Assembly (NCBI GenBank): GCA_944412495.1
Contig: CALYBL010000017.1
Span: 23,441 to 87,440 of the forward strand
Length of the DNA stretch: 64,000 bases
Reading direction: 5' to 3'
Origin: an uncultured Clostridia bacterium
GTDB taxonomy: Bacteria; Bacillota; Clostridia; Oscillospirales; Acutalibacteraceae
A program made the position numbers and the translations under genes. Below are positions 46,022-55,268 of this stretch, one piece after another (the stretch's first letter is position 1; each line of letters begins with the position of its first letter). The notes beneath the pieces were generated by a model that ran no database searches, was not told where the DNA came from, and saw only the letters and a program-made list of their open reading frames with translations.

Positions 46022-46524
46022 TGATGAATATATATAAAAATATCCCCATGCCCTTGCGACGAAAACTTTTATTAACTGTGTTACTTGGCTTGCTTTGCTT
46101 ATTAATAGGATTTGCTATATATTTATTCGCAAATGATAGAATAACTTTTTATCTAAGTATAGCAATTTGTATATTCAGCATATATAAAGTAATAATGCTT
46201 TATTACACTATAATTAAGCATAAATATGAAACTGTATATGGAACATGTGTTAGTATTATCCCTAAGTTATTCAGAAAATACCGTAAGATAAAAATCATGG
46301 ACGATAACGGCACAGAATCTACACTATTACTGAACAAACACTCTAAAATTAAAATAGGTACTCGTTATCGATTTTATTTTAAAACTTCTAATAATATAAA
46401 AATAGGTAATGAATACATAGATTCGGCTTTATCTTCCGATTGCTTTTTAGGCTATGAAGAATTAAGCGAAGAAAAACACAGTGGTAACACAGACGATATT
46501 AAGCCATCAGAAAAAGCAGACTAA
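46021..46524 (+). CDS. Two-helix membrane protein of the ICE
   Basis: 167 residues. Two adjacent transmembrane helices (about 16-37 and 42-60) and a cytoplasmic or external beta-rich part (YGTCVSIIPKLFRKYRKIKI) with an acidic C-terminal tail. ATG 46021 shares an A with the previous stop; a second ATG at 46024 is possible. The downstream 330 bp hold a promoter, so it ends its transcription unit. Function unknown. Confidence 0.5.
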   Translation: MMNIYKNIPMPLRRKLLLTVLLGLLCLLIGFAIYLFANDRITFYLSIAICIFSIYKVIMLYYTIIKHKYETVYGTCVSIIPKLFRKYRKIKIMDDNGTESTLLLNKHSKIKIGTRYRFYFKTSNNIKIGNEYIDSALSSDCFLGYEELSEEKHSGNTDDIKPSEKAD

Positions 46525-46624
46525 ATTTTTTATATATTACCGTTTTTGATATGCATGATAATTGCTTAAGTATGTATTTATACATAATTTCAATCGCAAA
46601 TATCTATATATTGATAAAATAAGC

Positions 46625-46653
46625 TTGACAAATACAATATATAGTATTACAAT
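46625..46653 (+). promoter_or_regulatory. Strong sigma-A-type promoter upstream of the SSB gene
   Basis: TTGACA (46625-46630), 17-bp spacer, TACAAT (46648-46653): perfect -35 and near-perfect -10 with ideal spacing. It starts a leader of about 200 nt before the SSB start codon. Confidence 0.8.
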
Positions 46654-46678
46654 AATATTGTAATTGATTTTTGTGTTT

Positions 46679-46819
46679 AATCCTTTGGGATTTACTAACC
46701 GTGTTGGTTTGTATCGTGGAAGTATTTCCACATTTCACATTTAATTTTGTGTTTGTAAGTAAGTGCTAATGTATTAGTTTCCCCAGTTAAGGGGTAAAAC
46801 TGTATGTTAGCACTTTTTA
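46679..46819 (+). ncRNA. Structured leader with four successive hairpins, the last ending in a T-run
   Basis: In order: aatcc/ggatt (46679-46692), aacc/ggtt (46697-46709), gtggaa/ttccac (46716-46731), then a large nested stem: outer aagtgctaa/ttagcactt (46761-46769 with 46807-46815), inner agttt/aaact and cccc/gggg (46776-46801). The last structure is followed by ttttta. It could be an attenuator controlling the SSB operon, a small RNA of about 150 nt, or an origin of transfer. The function is not shown by the sequence alone. Confidence 0.5.
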
Positions 46820-46855
46820 TATAGATATTTTAGCCGAAAGGCAGAAAGGAGAAAA

Positions 46856-47272
46856 ATGGCGCAAGTTTATGTTATCGGTCAGGTAACAGATGATTTGGAA
46901 CTGAAAACCAGTATCAATAATAATACTTATGTGCGTTTTAATGTAGCCGAAACTATTGGCAGCAAGGAGCATAGAAGAACGCAGAATCTTCAAATATGGG
47001 CGATTGGTGACGATGCTGAAAGGCTTGTCCGCGCCCACGTAAAGAAAGGCAGCCTTATCTGGGTTTCCGGCTCTTTGGAGCTGGAGGTATATACCAAACA
47101 AGATGGTATTGCCACAGATAAAAGGCTGAAAGTATTTCTTGATAACTGGGGTATTGTTCCTATTGTATTAAATGGAACAGTAAAACAACTATCAGACAGA
47201 AAATCTCCGGAAAAATCGTCCTTTGAAACGATGATAGTAATCGATGGAGACAGAGAAAATTTGCCGGTATAA
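46856..47272 (+). CDS. ssb: Single-stranded DNA-binding protein (OB fold)
   Basis: 138 residues of the SSB family: VYVIGQVTDDLELK, YVRFNVAE, LQIWAIGDDAERLVRAHVKKGSLIWVSGSLELEVY, the usual strand order of an SSB OB fold, but without the long acidic C-terminal DDDIPF-type tip of housekeeping SSBs. It probably coats the single strand of the ICE during transfer or replication. aaaggag precedes ATG 46856. It stands between a strong promoter with a structured leader and a terminator, a single-gene unit. Confidence 0.8.
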   Translation: MAQVYVIGQVTDDLELKTSINNNTYVRFNVAETIGSKEHRRTQNLQIWAIGDDAERLVRAHVKKGSLIWVSGSLELEVYTKQDGIATDKRLKVFLDNWGIVPIVLNGTVKQLSDRKSPEKSSFETMIVIDGDRENLPV

Positions 47273-47285
47273 CAGCTGGCGCTAT

Positions 47286-47341
47286 AGAGGAACCGTATTG
47301 TGTTTTTCAAAAGGTGAAAACGCATACGGTTCCTCTTTTTT
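47286..47341 (+). terminator. Terminator after the SSB gene
   Basis: Perfect 12-bp stem agaggaaccgta (47286-47297) / tacggttcctct (47325-47336), inner loop also partly paired, T-run of seven. Confidence 0.85.
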
Positions 47342-47380
47342 TATTTTATGCCTAAATTATGGCGAGAAAGGAAGATAAGA

Positions 47381-48181
47381 ATGAATAAGGAAACAAGTTT
47401 ATGGACAGGTATATCCGTGCTCATCGTAGCAGTATTGGCAATTATGGCGTTTATCCGTGGAGACTTACAAATATGGCTATTTTGTGCTGCTTTTGGAATG
47501 TGGGCAATATACGCGATAACGAAATTTTTAATGCCTTATCTTAAAGCACAGAAGTATCGTTATGAGGCCAAAAAACTTCGTAAAAAAAGCAATAAGCAAG
47601 CTCAAAAGAAAATTTTTGACGTTCCAGATGTTTCAGATCCAATTAGTCTTGTCCTGTTGAGACATGTTAACTTCCGCATTTCCGCCTATTTACAATCGGC
47701 CTATCCGGAGGCAACCTGGCAGTGGCTGGAGGAATTTCCAGAGAAAATTGTCGCCAAAGGCGGCACTGGCAGAATCCAGCTGTACGGCGTACCGGATTTT
47801 AACTATGCCGATGTCAGTTTTGACCAGAATGCAGATATCAGCTGTTCACTGCTGAAAATCGTACCGATGGTCGAAGCCAGGCAGGTTGATGAAAATATAA
47901 AATTCCCTAAGCAGACGCCGGTAGATCCTCAGATTTGGTATGAAAAGCAAGGACGAGATATCCTTGAAAACTTGATTAATGACCTGCATTCACGTGGATA
48001 CCATAGTCTGACAATCCGAGAGAATGGAGAAATTGCTATTCAGCAGGCGGATTCTGAAATTACCCGTCCGGCATTTGAAAATGTACCCGAAAAAGTTTAC
48101 TGGCCGAGGCTTGTAAAAGTTTTTGAGCGCGAAGGTATGACCGCTGATATTACAGAAAACGGAATGATTCTATCTTGGTGA
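47381..48181 (+). CDS. ICE membrane protein with cytoplasmic domain
   Basis: 266 residues from ATG 47381, which follows aaaggaag; the longer frame from 47348 lacks a binding site. Two hydrophobic helices (about 6-25 and 28-50) are followed by a basic segment (KYRYEAKKLRKK) and a soluble alpha/beta domain of about 190 residues. The gene becomes GC-richer from about 47.64 kb. Its stop is 30 bp before the DUF932 gene. I do not recognise the family. Confidence 0.55.
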   Translation: MNKETSLWTGISVLIVAVLAIMAFIRGDLQIWLFCAAFGMWAIYAITKFLMPYLKAQKYRYEAKKLRKKSNKQAQKKIFDVPDVSDPISLVLLRHVNFRISAYLQSAYPEATWQWLEEFPEKIVAKGGTGRIQLYGVPDFNYADVSFDQNADISCSLLKIVPMVEARQVDENIKFPKQTPVDPQIWYEKQGRDILENLINDLHSRGYHSLTIRENGEIAIQQADSEITRPAFENVPEKVYWPRLVKVFEREGMTADITENGMILSW

Positions 48182-48211
48182 AAGACAAAACCGGAAAGAA
48201 AGGAGTGATGA

Positions 48212-49288
48212 ATGATGAAATCCGGTTTGACAATCCAGGAACTGGCAGCAGAAATTTTGCGCCAGAAAGAATTCAAGGAGGATTATATCGTCAGCACCCG
48301 GCGCTTGCAGATGGAGAACTTCGGCTCAGATGTTGTCCTGCGCATACTGGACGAGAATGCTTCAGACCGTATCGAGCCTTTGGATATAGGCCCAAATGCG
48401 CACCGGCAGATTGGGAGATATTTATATATACCTGTTAAATATTACGAGAAGATGCGGGAGGAAAATCCCGAGCTGTTGACCGTTAATGTCAACAGTTGGT
48501 TTGATCGTTCCGATTCCCAGCGTATGCTGCGGGTGCTGGACGGTAAGGCGCGGGCCTTTCTCAGCAACCGTTATCTGCGCTTGGACCATTTACAGATAGC
48601 CGAGGCGGTTTTGCCGATTATCGGTGAAATACCGGACGCACGGTTTGAGAGCTGTCAGATTACAGAGGACAGAATGTATATCAAGGTGGTAAATCCGCGG
48701 CTCCAGCAGGAAGTCGTGCCTGGCGATATTGTGCAGGCCGGCGTCATTATCAGCAACAGCGAGGTAGGGCTTGGCTCGGTCAATATCCAGCCTTTGGTTT
48801 ACCGGCTGGTGTGCAAAAACGGCATGGTAGTAAACGATGCCGCAACCAGGCGCAATCATGTAGGCCGCATCAATTCGGCGGACGAAAACTTTTTGCTCTA
48901 TTCCGCTGAAACATTGGCGGCAGACGATCACGCATTTATGCTGAAGATTCAGGATACCGTCCGTGCGGCGGTCGATGAAACGAATTTCAGCCGTGTTGTT
49001 GGTATGATGCAGGAAGCTACAACTGCCAAAATGAATACGGCAAACGTGCCGGAAGTGGTCCGTCTGGCAAGCCGTGATTTCGGTATTACGGACGAGGAAC
49101 ATCCCGGCGTATTGCAGCATCTGATTGAGGGCAAAGATTTAAGCCTATATGGTTTGTCAAATGCAGTTACCAGATATAGCCAAGATGTTGAAAGCTATGA
49201 CCGGGCGACAGCTTTAGAAGCCATTGGATATAATATTTTATCAATGCCGAGCAAACAGTGGAATCGCATAAATGAAATGGCTGCATAG
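48212..49288 (+). CDS. DUF932-family protein
   Basis: 358 residues. The order of features (FNVNSWFDRSDSQRMLRVLDGKARAFLSNRYLRLDH-type segment, EVGLGSVNIQPLVYRLVCKNGMV, later LLYSAETLAADDHAF) fits DUF932 proteins common in phages and ICEs, whose role is not established. Start ATG 48212 after aaggag (48200-48205); ATG 48215 is equally possible. It is cytoplasmic. Like its neighbour it lies in a GC-richer block of the ICE. Confidence 0.7.
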   Translation: MMKSGLTIQELAAEILRQKEFKEDYIVSTRRLQMENFGSDVVLRILDENASDRIEPLDIGPNAHRQIGRYLYIPVKYYEKMREENPELLTVNVNSWFDRSDSQRMLRVLDGKARAFLSNRYLRLDHLQIAEAVLPIIGEIPDARFESCQITEDRMYIKVVNPRLQQEVVPGDIVQAGVIISNSEVGLGSVNIQPLVYRLVCKNGMVVNDAATRRNHVGRINSADENFLLYSAETLAADDHAFMLKIQDTVRAAVDETNFSRVVGMMQEATTAKMNTANVPEVVRLASRDFGITDEEHPGVLQHLIEGKDLSLYGLSNAVTRYSQDVESYDRATALEAIGYNILSMPSKQWNRINEMAA

Positions 49289-49327
49289 ATTTGTATGAAA
49301 TAGTAAAAGAAAAGGAGAAATAATTTT

Positions 49328-50170
49328 ATGCGTAATGAAGAAATAATGACAATGAAAAATAATGATTTTATACTTCCAGATATGATAGAAAACGAATTTT
49401 CCGATGAAGATCTGTCAGAAAACTATAATGGAATTAAGCTACAATTTCAACGGATTAAAATTCCTGCTGGCGGTGCTGTTCAATTTGAGATTCCAGGCGA
49501 TAATCCCGAAAATCCTGACTATGCCAAAAACATTGAAGGTATAATAGTTTATCATCATAAAGCAAATGTTTATTGGCCAGAAGGTTCAGAATATGATGAT
49601 AATGAAATCCCTGTGTGTAGTTCTGTAGATGGTGTCGTTGGACATGGATCACCAGGTGGTGCATGTGTCATCTGCGAATTCAATAAATTTGGAACAGGGG
49701 TAGATTCTAAAGGAAATCCGACCAAAGGGAAAGCATGTAAAAATATGAGGCATTTATATATACTTCGTAATGGTGAATATATGCCTGTAATCTTAACTTT
49801 ACCACCTACCAGTCTAAAAGCCTTTAATGATTTTATTAATATGTCTTTTGTTATGCGCAGGCGTCCAACGTGGAGCAGTATAATCCAAATTGGGCTAAAA
49901 CGTATAGACAACGGAGTAAATCCATATAGTGTGGCTACTTTTCGAAATGTATGTGATTTAACAGGTAGTCAGCTTGTAAATGTCAGGAATTATATAAATA
50001 GCTTTTCTTCAGAAATTGAAACATATCTCCAACAGCAGGTAAACGATTTAGAAAAAGTAAATGCAGAAAATTATTCTAATAATGGAGATAATTATATTGA
50101 TGATAATGGACACTTTTGTATCTCAAATAGCGACATAATTGACGGCGCTCGAGATAATATACCAGCATAA
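49328..50170 (+). CDS. ICE protein with a Cys-rich zinc-site-like motif
   Basis: 280 residues. The central part has a conspicuous Cys/Gly motif: VCSSVDGVVGHGSPGG, ACVICEFNKFGT, then GKACKNMRHLYILRNG, with four Cys that could bind zinc. Proteins with such a motif in phages and mobile elements lie close to recombination or ssDNA functions; that is a recollection, not proof. aaaggag precedes ATG 49328. It is followed by a terminator. The gene is AT-rich, unlike the DUF932 gene before it. Confidence 0.5.
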   Translation: MRNEEIMTMKNNDFILPDMIENEFSDEDLSENYNGIKLQFQRIKIPAGGAVQFEIPGDNPENPDYAKNIEGIIVYHHKANVYWPEGSEYDDNEIPVCSSVDGVVGHGSPGGACVICEFNKFGTGVDSKGNPTKGKACKNMRHLYILRNGEYMPVILTLPPTSLKAFNDFINMSFVMRRRPTWSSIIQIGLKRIDNGVNPYSVATFRNVCDLTGSQLVNVRNYINSFSSEIETYLQQQVNDLEKVNAENYSNNGDNYIDDNGHFCISNSDIIDGARDNIPA

Positions 50171-50209
50171 TTAATCAGTTACATACTTAATGCTATGTAC
50201 ATAATAGTT

Positions 50210-50246
50210 AAAGGATACTGTTCGGCTTTGCCGCAGTATCCTTTTT
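50210..50246 (+). terminator. Terminator after the Cys-motif gene
   Basis: aaaggatactg (50210-50220) / cagtatccttt (50234-50244), an 11-bp stem, with an inner cggc/gccg stem and a T-run. Confidence 0.85.
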
Positions 50247-50263
50247 GATTATAGGAGGATAAT

Positions 50264-50797
50264 ATGCAACCATTAACATTAGAGCAACAAAGATTTGCCG
50301 AAAAAAATCATGATTTAGTTTATGGCTTTTTAAAGCAAAAGAATTTATCTATGAACACTTATTATGACATTATTATATTTGGATATTTACAAGCTGTCCA
50401 AGAATATTGCGAACATGAATTGTATCAACAATATGCCTTTTCAACAATAGCGTGGAGGCAAATGCAAAGTTCTCTTAATAATTATTATAGAACTATGAAA
50501 GCTTATAAACGTAATGCAAATACTGTTAGTTTACAGTCTCCCATTGGAGCCGAAAATGGGCTGCGCTGGGAAGAAATAACAAGCAAACAAGACAATTTAA
50601 TGACACAGCTTGAAATTGAATTGTTATTGCATTCACTTGCATTTAAACTTTCTGAACGCGAAATGACTATTATTCGCATGAAAGCTAACGGTAGAACAAT
50701 GCATGAAATTGCTAAAAAAGTTAATCTTAAATTTCACGATATAAATTCATTGTTAAGCGATGTATATGAAATTGTTATCGAAGAACTATATGATTGA
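50264..50797 (+). CDS. Sigma-70-like regulator
   Basis: 177 residues. The N-terminal half resembles region 2 of a sigma factor (DIIIFGYLQAVQEYCEHE, then FSTIAWRQMQSSLNNYYR), and the C-terminal half region 4 (KLSEREMTIIRMKANGRTMHEIAKKVNL). It could direct RNA polymerase to ICE promoters. aggagg precedes ATG 50264. The small size and a degenerate region 2 leave open that it acts only as a transcription modulator. Confidence 0.7.
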   Translation: MQPLTLEQQRFAEKNHDLVYGFLKQKNLSMNTYYDIIIFGYLQAVQEYCEHELYQQYAFSTIAWRQMQSSLNNYYRTMKAYKRNANTVSLQSPIGAENGLRWEEITSKQDNLMTQLEIELLLHSLAFKLSEREMTIIRMKANGRTMHEIAKKVNLKFHDINSLLSDVYEIVIEELYD

Positions 50798-50843
50798 TTA
50801 AATTAAGGCTTGAAGTATTTAAAAGGAGTGAAGATAAAAGAAT

Positions 50844-51074
50844 ATGAAAAAGATTTTAAATATAAACGGAAAATTGGCCTTTCCAATTCAGATAGGCAAT
50901 CGAGCCGTTATAATATGCGGCAGTGCCTATATCTATACATCTGATGTAGTTAAGATAATTAAGAAAAATAAATATTATGTACAATTTGAAACTATTAATT
51001 CAATTTATAATTTATCACTATTAGTATACCCTAATGAAATAAAAGAGCACATGCATTTAAGATTGTGCGCTTAA
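50844..51074 (+). CDS. Small protein of unknown function
   Basis: 76 residues, beta-rich, slightly basic, between a sigma-like gene and a palindromic terminator. The best binding site, aaggag at 50822-50827, is 16 bases before ATG 50844, farther than usual. No motif is recognised. The short unit and its own terminator suggest a real but weakly translated gene. Confidence 0.45.
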   Translation: MKKILNINGKLAFPIQIGNRAVIICGSAYIYTSDVVKIIKKNKYYVQFETINSIYNLSLLVYPNEIKEHMHLRLCA

Positions 51075-51085
51075 TACGATGTAAA

Positions 51086-51123
51086 AGAAAGAACGGCATA
51101 GTTTAAACTATGCCGTTCTTTCT
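51086..51123. terminator. 38-bp perfect palindrome, bidirectional terminator
   Basis: Left arm 51086-51104 and right arm 51105-51123 are exact complements with no spacer (centre gttt|aaac). Flanked by A's on the left and T's then A's on the right. Confidence 0.8.
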
Positions 51124-51157
51124 CTAAAAAACTCAAATTTACTGAAAGGAAAAGAAA

Positions 51158-52051
51158 ATGGATACATTAAATAATTTGAATAACTTAAATGTACCTGCAC
51201 AGTACGATAATAGAATATCTGATAAGGATAAAATATTTTGCGAAACACATTATAAAGCCTATAAAACTGCTAAAAAAGACTTACAAGAATTAGAAGCTGC
51301 TTTAGAAAACATTAAAGGACGTCAAATTAATATTCTTAAAAATATCGATGACAACTCATACCCTTTAGATATTTATATCGATATAAATAACCTTACCAGC
51401 AAAAATGTTCAAAATAAAATTGAACGTGTACATTTTGAATATATTGGACAAATAGTAAAATATTTTAACCGCAATTATCATATATCTATCGACTTAAATA
51501 AAATATATAATGAAATTTTACCTAATAAGCCCGAACGTTTTTACTTTAAAGCTAACGGCGAAGAGTTTAAAAAGTACTATCAAGAAATATATTTACTTAA
51601 TATTGATTATAAAGACATTTTAAAGCAAATTTTCGAGCAGCTCAATGGCCGTACTTTTCAGGAGAGAGCAATAGACGAAATTAAAGAGAAGTGTAAAAAG
51701 GCATCTATCGATTATTATGGGAATCCGATTTATGAATTAAAAAATGATACTATTGCCTTTAATCACTATGTATGCTTTCATCGTAAACATATAAATTTAG
51801 ATATATGGACAATTAGCGAAAGTTTTAAAGAAATATTGCTTGCACTTGCACTCTTTGAAACAGGAATGATTGGAAAGTACCCACCATGTATTAATTCAAT
51901 ATTAAAATGTTCTGAAATAAATAATTCTAATATACCGCTTGACTGCGATAAGGTTAAACAAATGAAACTTTATAAAAATGGAAGGGTAGATATAAAATTT
52001 ACATCTAAATATTATGCAAATCGTTTTGTTTATGAATATTTTGAGGCGTAG
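51158..52051 (+). CDS. DUF4942-like protein paired with the methyltransferase-helicase
   Basis: 297 residues. The N-terminal half is helical with a coiled-coil part (KKDLQELEAALENIKG). The C-terminal half ends with KLYKNGRVDIKFTSKYYANRF, which recalls DUF4942, a domain that occurs next to or fused to adenine methyltransferases in mobile elements (recollection, not verified). It precedes the methyltransferase-helicase gene with only 14 bp between them, so they probably act together. aaaggaaaag precedes ATG 51158. Confidence 0.5.
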   Translation: MDTLNNLNNLNVPAQYDNRISDKDKIFCETHYKAYKTAKKDLQELEAALENIKGRQINILKNIDDNSYPLDIYIDINNLTSKNVQNKIERVHFEYIGQIVKYFNRNYHISIDLNKIYNEILPNKPERFYFKANGEEFKKYYQEIYLLNIDYKDILKQIFEQLNGRTFQERAIDEIKEKCKKASIDYYGNPIYELKNDTIAFNHYVCFHRKHINLDIWTISESFKEILLALALFETGMIGKYPPCINSILKCSEINNSNIPLDCDKVKQMKLYKNGRVDIKFTSKYYANRFVYEYFEA

Positions 52052-52065
52052 AAAGAGTGGTAAGA

Positions 52066-55000
52066 ATGCAATATACATATTATAATAAAAATATTCCACA
52101 AAATAAACGACAAGAAATAAATGACCGAATTTTATATTTAATAGAAAATAACAAAATAAAGGAAAACGGGTTTTGCCCTGATGATGTCTATAATTATTAT
52201 ACTGGCGATGGCGGCCTGCACGGCCTGCAACGGCAAAACTATGAAAATTACGCTTCGTACAGCGAGGCCAAGAAAGAGATTGAGAACGGACAATTTTTTA
52301 CCCCGCCTATGCTTTGCCGCCTGGTGGCGGAATCATTATCTCCAACAGCAGACGCAACTATAGCAGACTTAACTTGTGGTTCAGGAGCATTTTTTAATTT
52401 TTTACCAAATGAAAAAAATTTATATGGTTGTGACGTTGATACAAAAGCGTATAAAGTGGCACGGTATCTTTATCCAAAGGCAAATTTAGAAAATTGTGAT
52501 ATACGCTCCTACCAACCATCTGCCCGTTTTGACTACATTGTCGGAAATCCCCCATATAATCTGCGGTGGTTGGTAAACGATGGAGAAAATGTTCTTTCGC
52601 AGTTGTATTACTGCCGGAAAGCGGTGGAACTGTTAAAGCCTTTTGGAATTCTGGCACTAATTGTTCCCGCATCCTTTTTGTCGGATGATTTTACTGATGG
52701 GACATATATCCGAGAGATGGAAGAACACTTTAGTTTTCTGGGGCATATCGCCTTACCTGCAAATGCTTTTACTTCTGTTGGTGTACAACATTATCAGACT
52801 AAGCTGCAATTTTGGCAGAAATGCAATTCTGACATAGAAAAGCGACCGTATCATGTCAAGGTAGATCGTATATTAACAGTCGGATTTGACTGTACACAAG
52901 AAGCATCGTGGATTTACGAAAATTTAATTCGAGATGCCCAAAAAAAGTTGAAAAACAATCGTTATTCCGCTGTGCGAGAACTTGCGAAGGAAAGGGAAAT
53001 GTCGTCGGCTTTTTTATATAAGGTGCAAAAAATGCTATATCAGATAAAATGCCATCCAAAATTGAAGGATAACTATGACAAATGTTATAAGTATTTTTAC
53101 CAGTTCTGCACGGAAAGGCAGCCGAAAGACATGAAGTATGAGGAATGGACCCAAAAGAGACTGACAGAGGCTAAGGTGCTTGCTTATCTGAAGCGCACCC
53201 TTCAAAAGCAGAACGCCCGACCTCCGCAGGACAAAATTGCCTTGGTAAAACGAGACTATGATTTTGTCTACAAGGGCTACAGCAGCAAGGCATATCGGCA
53301 GATTCCAGAGGAAAAGCGTGTGCCTATTCCAATATACGAGATTGCTTCTTCCGACGGGTTTGGAGAGTTTCCAAATTATGAACGGCTAATTCGCAGAAAG
53401 CAGGAGGAATATATCTCACAGAACCAGCCTTTTGCCACTATGGAAGAAGACCCGGAGATCAGCGAGTGGCTGGCAAATTTTCATCTGTGGGATGCGGAAA
53501 ATAACGAGGAAATACGCCTCAACGATATCCAGCGGCATGATTTAAACCTGATATTGCAAAAGCGGTATGGCTTACTTCAATGGGAGCAGGGCAGTGGCAA
53601 AACATTGGCCGGTATTGCTTCGGGGCTGTACCGGATGAAAAAGCAGAACATCCACCATACCTGGGTGGTATCCACTGCTATTTCTATCCGCAACAACTGG
53701 GATGTGGTTTTGCCAAACTACGGCTTATCTCATATTTTTATAAAACAGCTTTCGGATTTACAGAAAATCCAAAAAGGAGATTTTGTCCTCATTACGCTGA
53801 ATAAGCTTAGTACATACCGCCGTCAGATTAAGCGGTGGGTGCGGATGCACAACCAAAAGCTGCATCTTATCTTTGATGAAAGCGATGAGATGGCTAACCC
53901 TTCCAGTATCCGTGCCAAAGCTGTCTTGGATTGCTTTAGGCGCTGTCGTGTTAAGCTACTGACAACCGGCACAAGTACACGGAATAATATTTCGGAGTTT
54001 GCTCCGCAACTGGAGTTATTGTATAACAATTCGGCTAACATGCTGTCGTGGAGTCCAAAAATTTACCATTATGACCGCAGCTTTGATTTTATGTCCAGTG
54101 AGAACAATCTCTATTTTGGAAAGCCAATCCCTGCTTATAAAGAGGGTTACAGGCTGTTTTCCGCCTCCCATTTGCCGGAGAAAATTACGGTGTTTGGTAT
54201 GGGACAACGCACACAGGATATCTACAATGCAGACGCACTTAGTGAAATTCTTGGTAAGACGGTCATCACCAGGACCTTCCCTGAAATCGTCGGCAGGGAA
54301 ATCCGGCGGATTCATCAGGTGCCACTATCTTTTACCAATGCTGAAAAAGATGTATACGATTTAGCATTAAAAAAATTTTATGAGATGCAGCATAATTATT
54401 TTTCCAGTACTGGAAATTCCCGTAAAGACTCCATGATGAAACTGATACAGCAGATTACGCTGCTTTTGCGAATCAGTGCTGCTCCGAACACAGTTTTAGA
54501 ATATAAAGGTGAGTTACCAACTAAGATTTGCCGTGTTGTGGAACTGGTCAGACAGTTTAAAAATGAAATTGTTGCTATTGGTGTTAGGCATAAGATCGTT
54601 TTAGATGCCTATAAAGCTGCGTTGGAAACTACATTCCCGGATCGTACTATTTTTGCAGTCACGGGCGAAACGACCAGCTTTGCACAAAGGAGAAAGCTAC
54701 GTAAAACTCTGAAAGATAGTGGAAACGGGATTCTGCTGTGTACACAGCAGAGCCTTCCGTCAAGCGTCAATTTCGAGTATGTGAATAAGGTCATTATTCC
54801 GGAACTGCACTACAACAATGCAAAAATGAGCCAGTTCTATATGCGATTTGTTCGTTACAATTCAACTGAATGGAAAGATATTTATTTTGTTACATATGGG
54901 GGAAGTATCGAATCAAATTTAATGCAGATGGTGTTGGCGAAAGAAAAGATTAACCTGTTTATGAAAGGACAGGATACTAATCTGAATGAAATCTATGACC

Positions 55001-55107
55001 GCTTTGGTGTGGATTATGACCTTATGTCTATGCTCATGTGTCGTGAAAAAGACGAAGACGGAAATTTTCATATTCGCTGGGGTAAACAAACAATTTGCCA
55101 AGCCTAA
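52066..55107 (+). CDS. N6-adenine methyltransferase fused to an SF2/SNF2-type helicase
   Basis: 1,013 residues. N-terminal adenine methyltransferase with motif I DLTCGSGAF (D101) and catalytic NPPY (161-164); a helical linker (about 280-470); then a helicase with Walker A GSGKT (509-513), DExx box D604-E605 in IFDESDE, and a C-terminal helicase lobe with GILLCTQQSLPSSVNFE. The fused protein would methylate and translocate on DNA. Such proteins are known from Firmicute ICEs, where they may protect incoming DNA from host restriction. ATG 52066 is preferred over in-frame GTG/ATG alternatives at 52057. Ends before a 46-bp palindrome. Confidence 0.8.
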   Translation: MQYTYYNKNIPQNKRQEINDRILYLIENNKIKENGFCPDDVYNYYTGDGGLHGLQRQNYENYASYSEAKKEIENGQFFTPPMLCRLVAESLSPTADATIADLTCGSGAFFNFLPNEKNLYGCDVDTKAYKVARYLYPKANLENCDIRSYQPSARFDYIVGNPPYNLRWLVNDGENVLSQLYYCRKAVELLKPFGILALIVPASFLSDDFTDGTYIREMEEHFSFLGHIALPANAFTSVGVQHYQTKLQFWQKCNSDIEKRPYHVKVDRILTVGFDCTQEASWIYENLIRDAQKKLKNNRYSAVRELAKEREMSSAFLYKVQKMLYQIKCHPKLKDNYDKCYKYFYQFCTERQPKDMKYEEWTQKRLTEAKVLAYLKRTLQKQNARPPQDKIALVKRDYDFVYKGYSSKAYRQIPEEKRVPIPIYEIASSDGFGEFPNYERLIRRKQEEYISQNQPFATMEEDPEISEWLANFHLWDAENNEEIRLNDIQRHDLNLILQKRYGLLQWEQGSGKTLAGIASGLYRMKKQNIHHTWVVSTAISIRNNWDVVLPNYGLSHIFIKQLSDLQKIQKGDFVLITLNKLSTYRRQIKRWVRMHNQKLHLIFDESDEMANPSSIRAKAVLDCFRRCRVKLLTTGTSTRNNISEFAPQLELLYNNSANMLSWSPKIYHYDRSFDFMSSENNLYFGKPIPAYKEGYRLFSASHLPEKITVFGMGQRTQDIYNADALSEILGKTVITRTFPEIVGREIRRIHQVPLSFTNAEKDVYDLALKKFYEMQHNYFSSTGNSRKDSMMKLIQQITLLLRISAAPNTVLEYKGELPTKICRVVELVRQFKNEIVAIGVRHKIVLDAYKAALETTFPDRTIFAVTGETTSFAQRRKLRKTLKDSGNGILLCTQQSLPSSVNFEYVNKVIIPELHYNNAKMSQFYMRFVRYNSTEWKDIYFVTYGGSIESNLMQMVLAKEKINLFMKGQDTNLNEIYDRFGVDYDLMSMLMCREKDEDGNFHIRWGKQTICQA

Positions 55108-55124
55108 GTAACTTAGATATATTT

Positions 55125-55170
55125 ATAATAAAAGAAGAGCAGCTAAATTTAGCTGCTCTTCTTTTATTAT
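55125..55170. terminator. 46-bp perfect palindrome, bidirectional terminator
   Basis: Arms 55125-55147 and 55148-55170 are exact complements with no spacer (centre aaa|ttt). It separates the + strand methyltransferase-helicase gene from the convergent minus-strand operon. Confidence 0.85.
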
Positions 55171-55186
55171 AAAAAGCAATATAGAA

Positions 55187-55211
55187 AAAGCGGCCAAATT
55201 TTGACCGCTTT
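55187..55211 (-). terminator. Terminator for the minus-strand peptide operon
   Basis: aaagcgg (55187-55193) / ccgcttt (55205-55211) with extra caaa/tttg pairs inside. On the minus strand it follows the peptide gene by about 60 nt, but its T-run is short (TTTTTC). Confidence 0.55.
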
Positions 55212-55268
55212 AATAATTGATTTGCCGATAATAATTTATTTACTTACTAACATCTTAAATACAAATCT

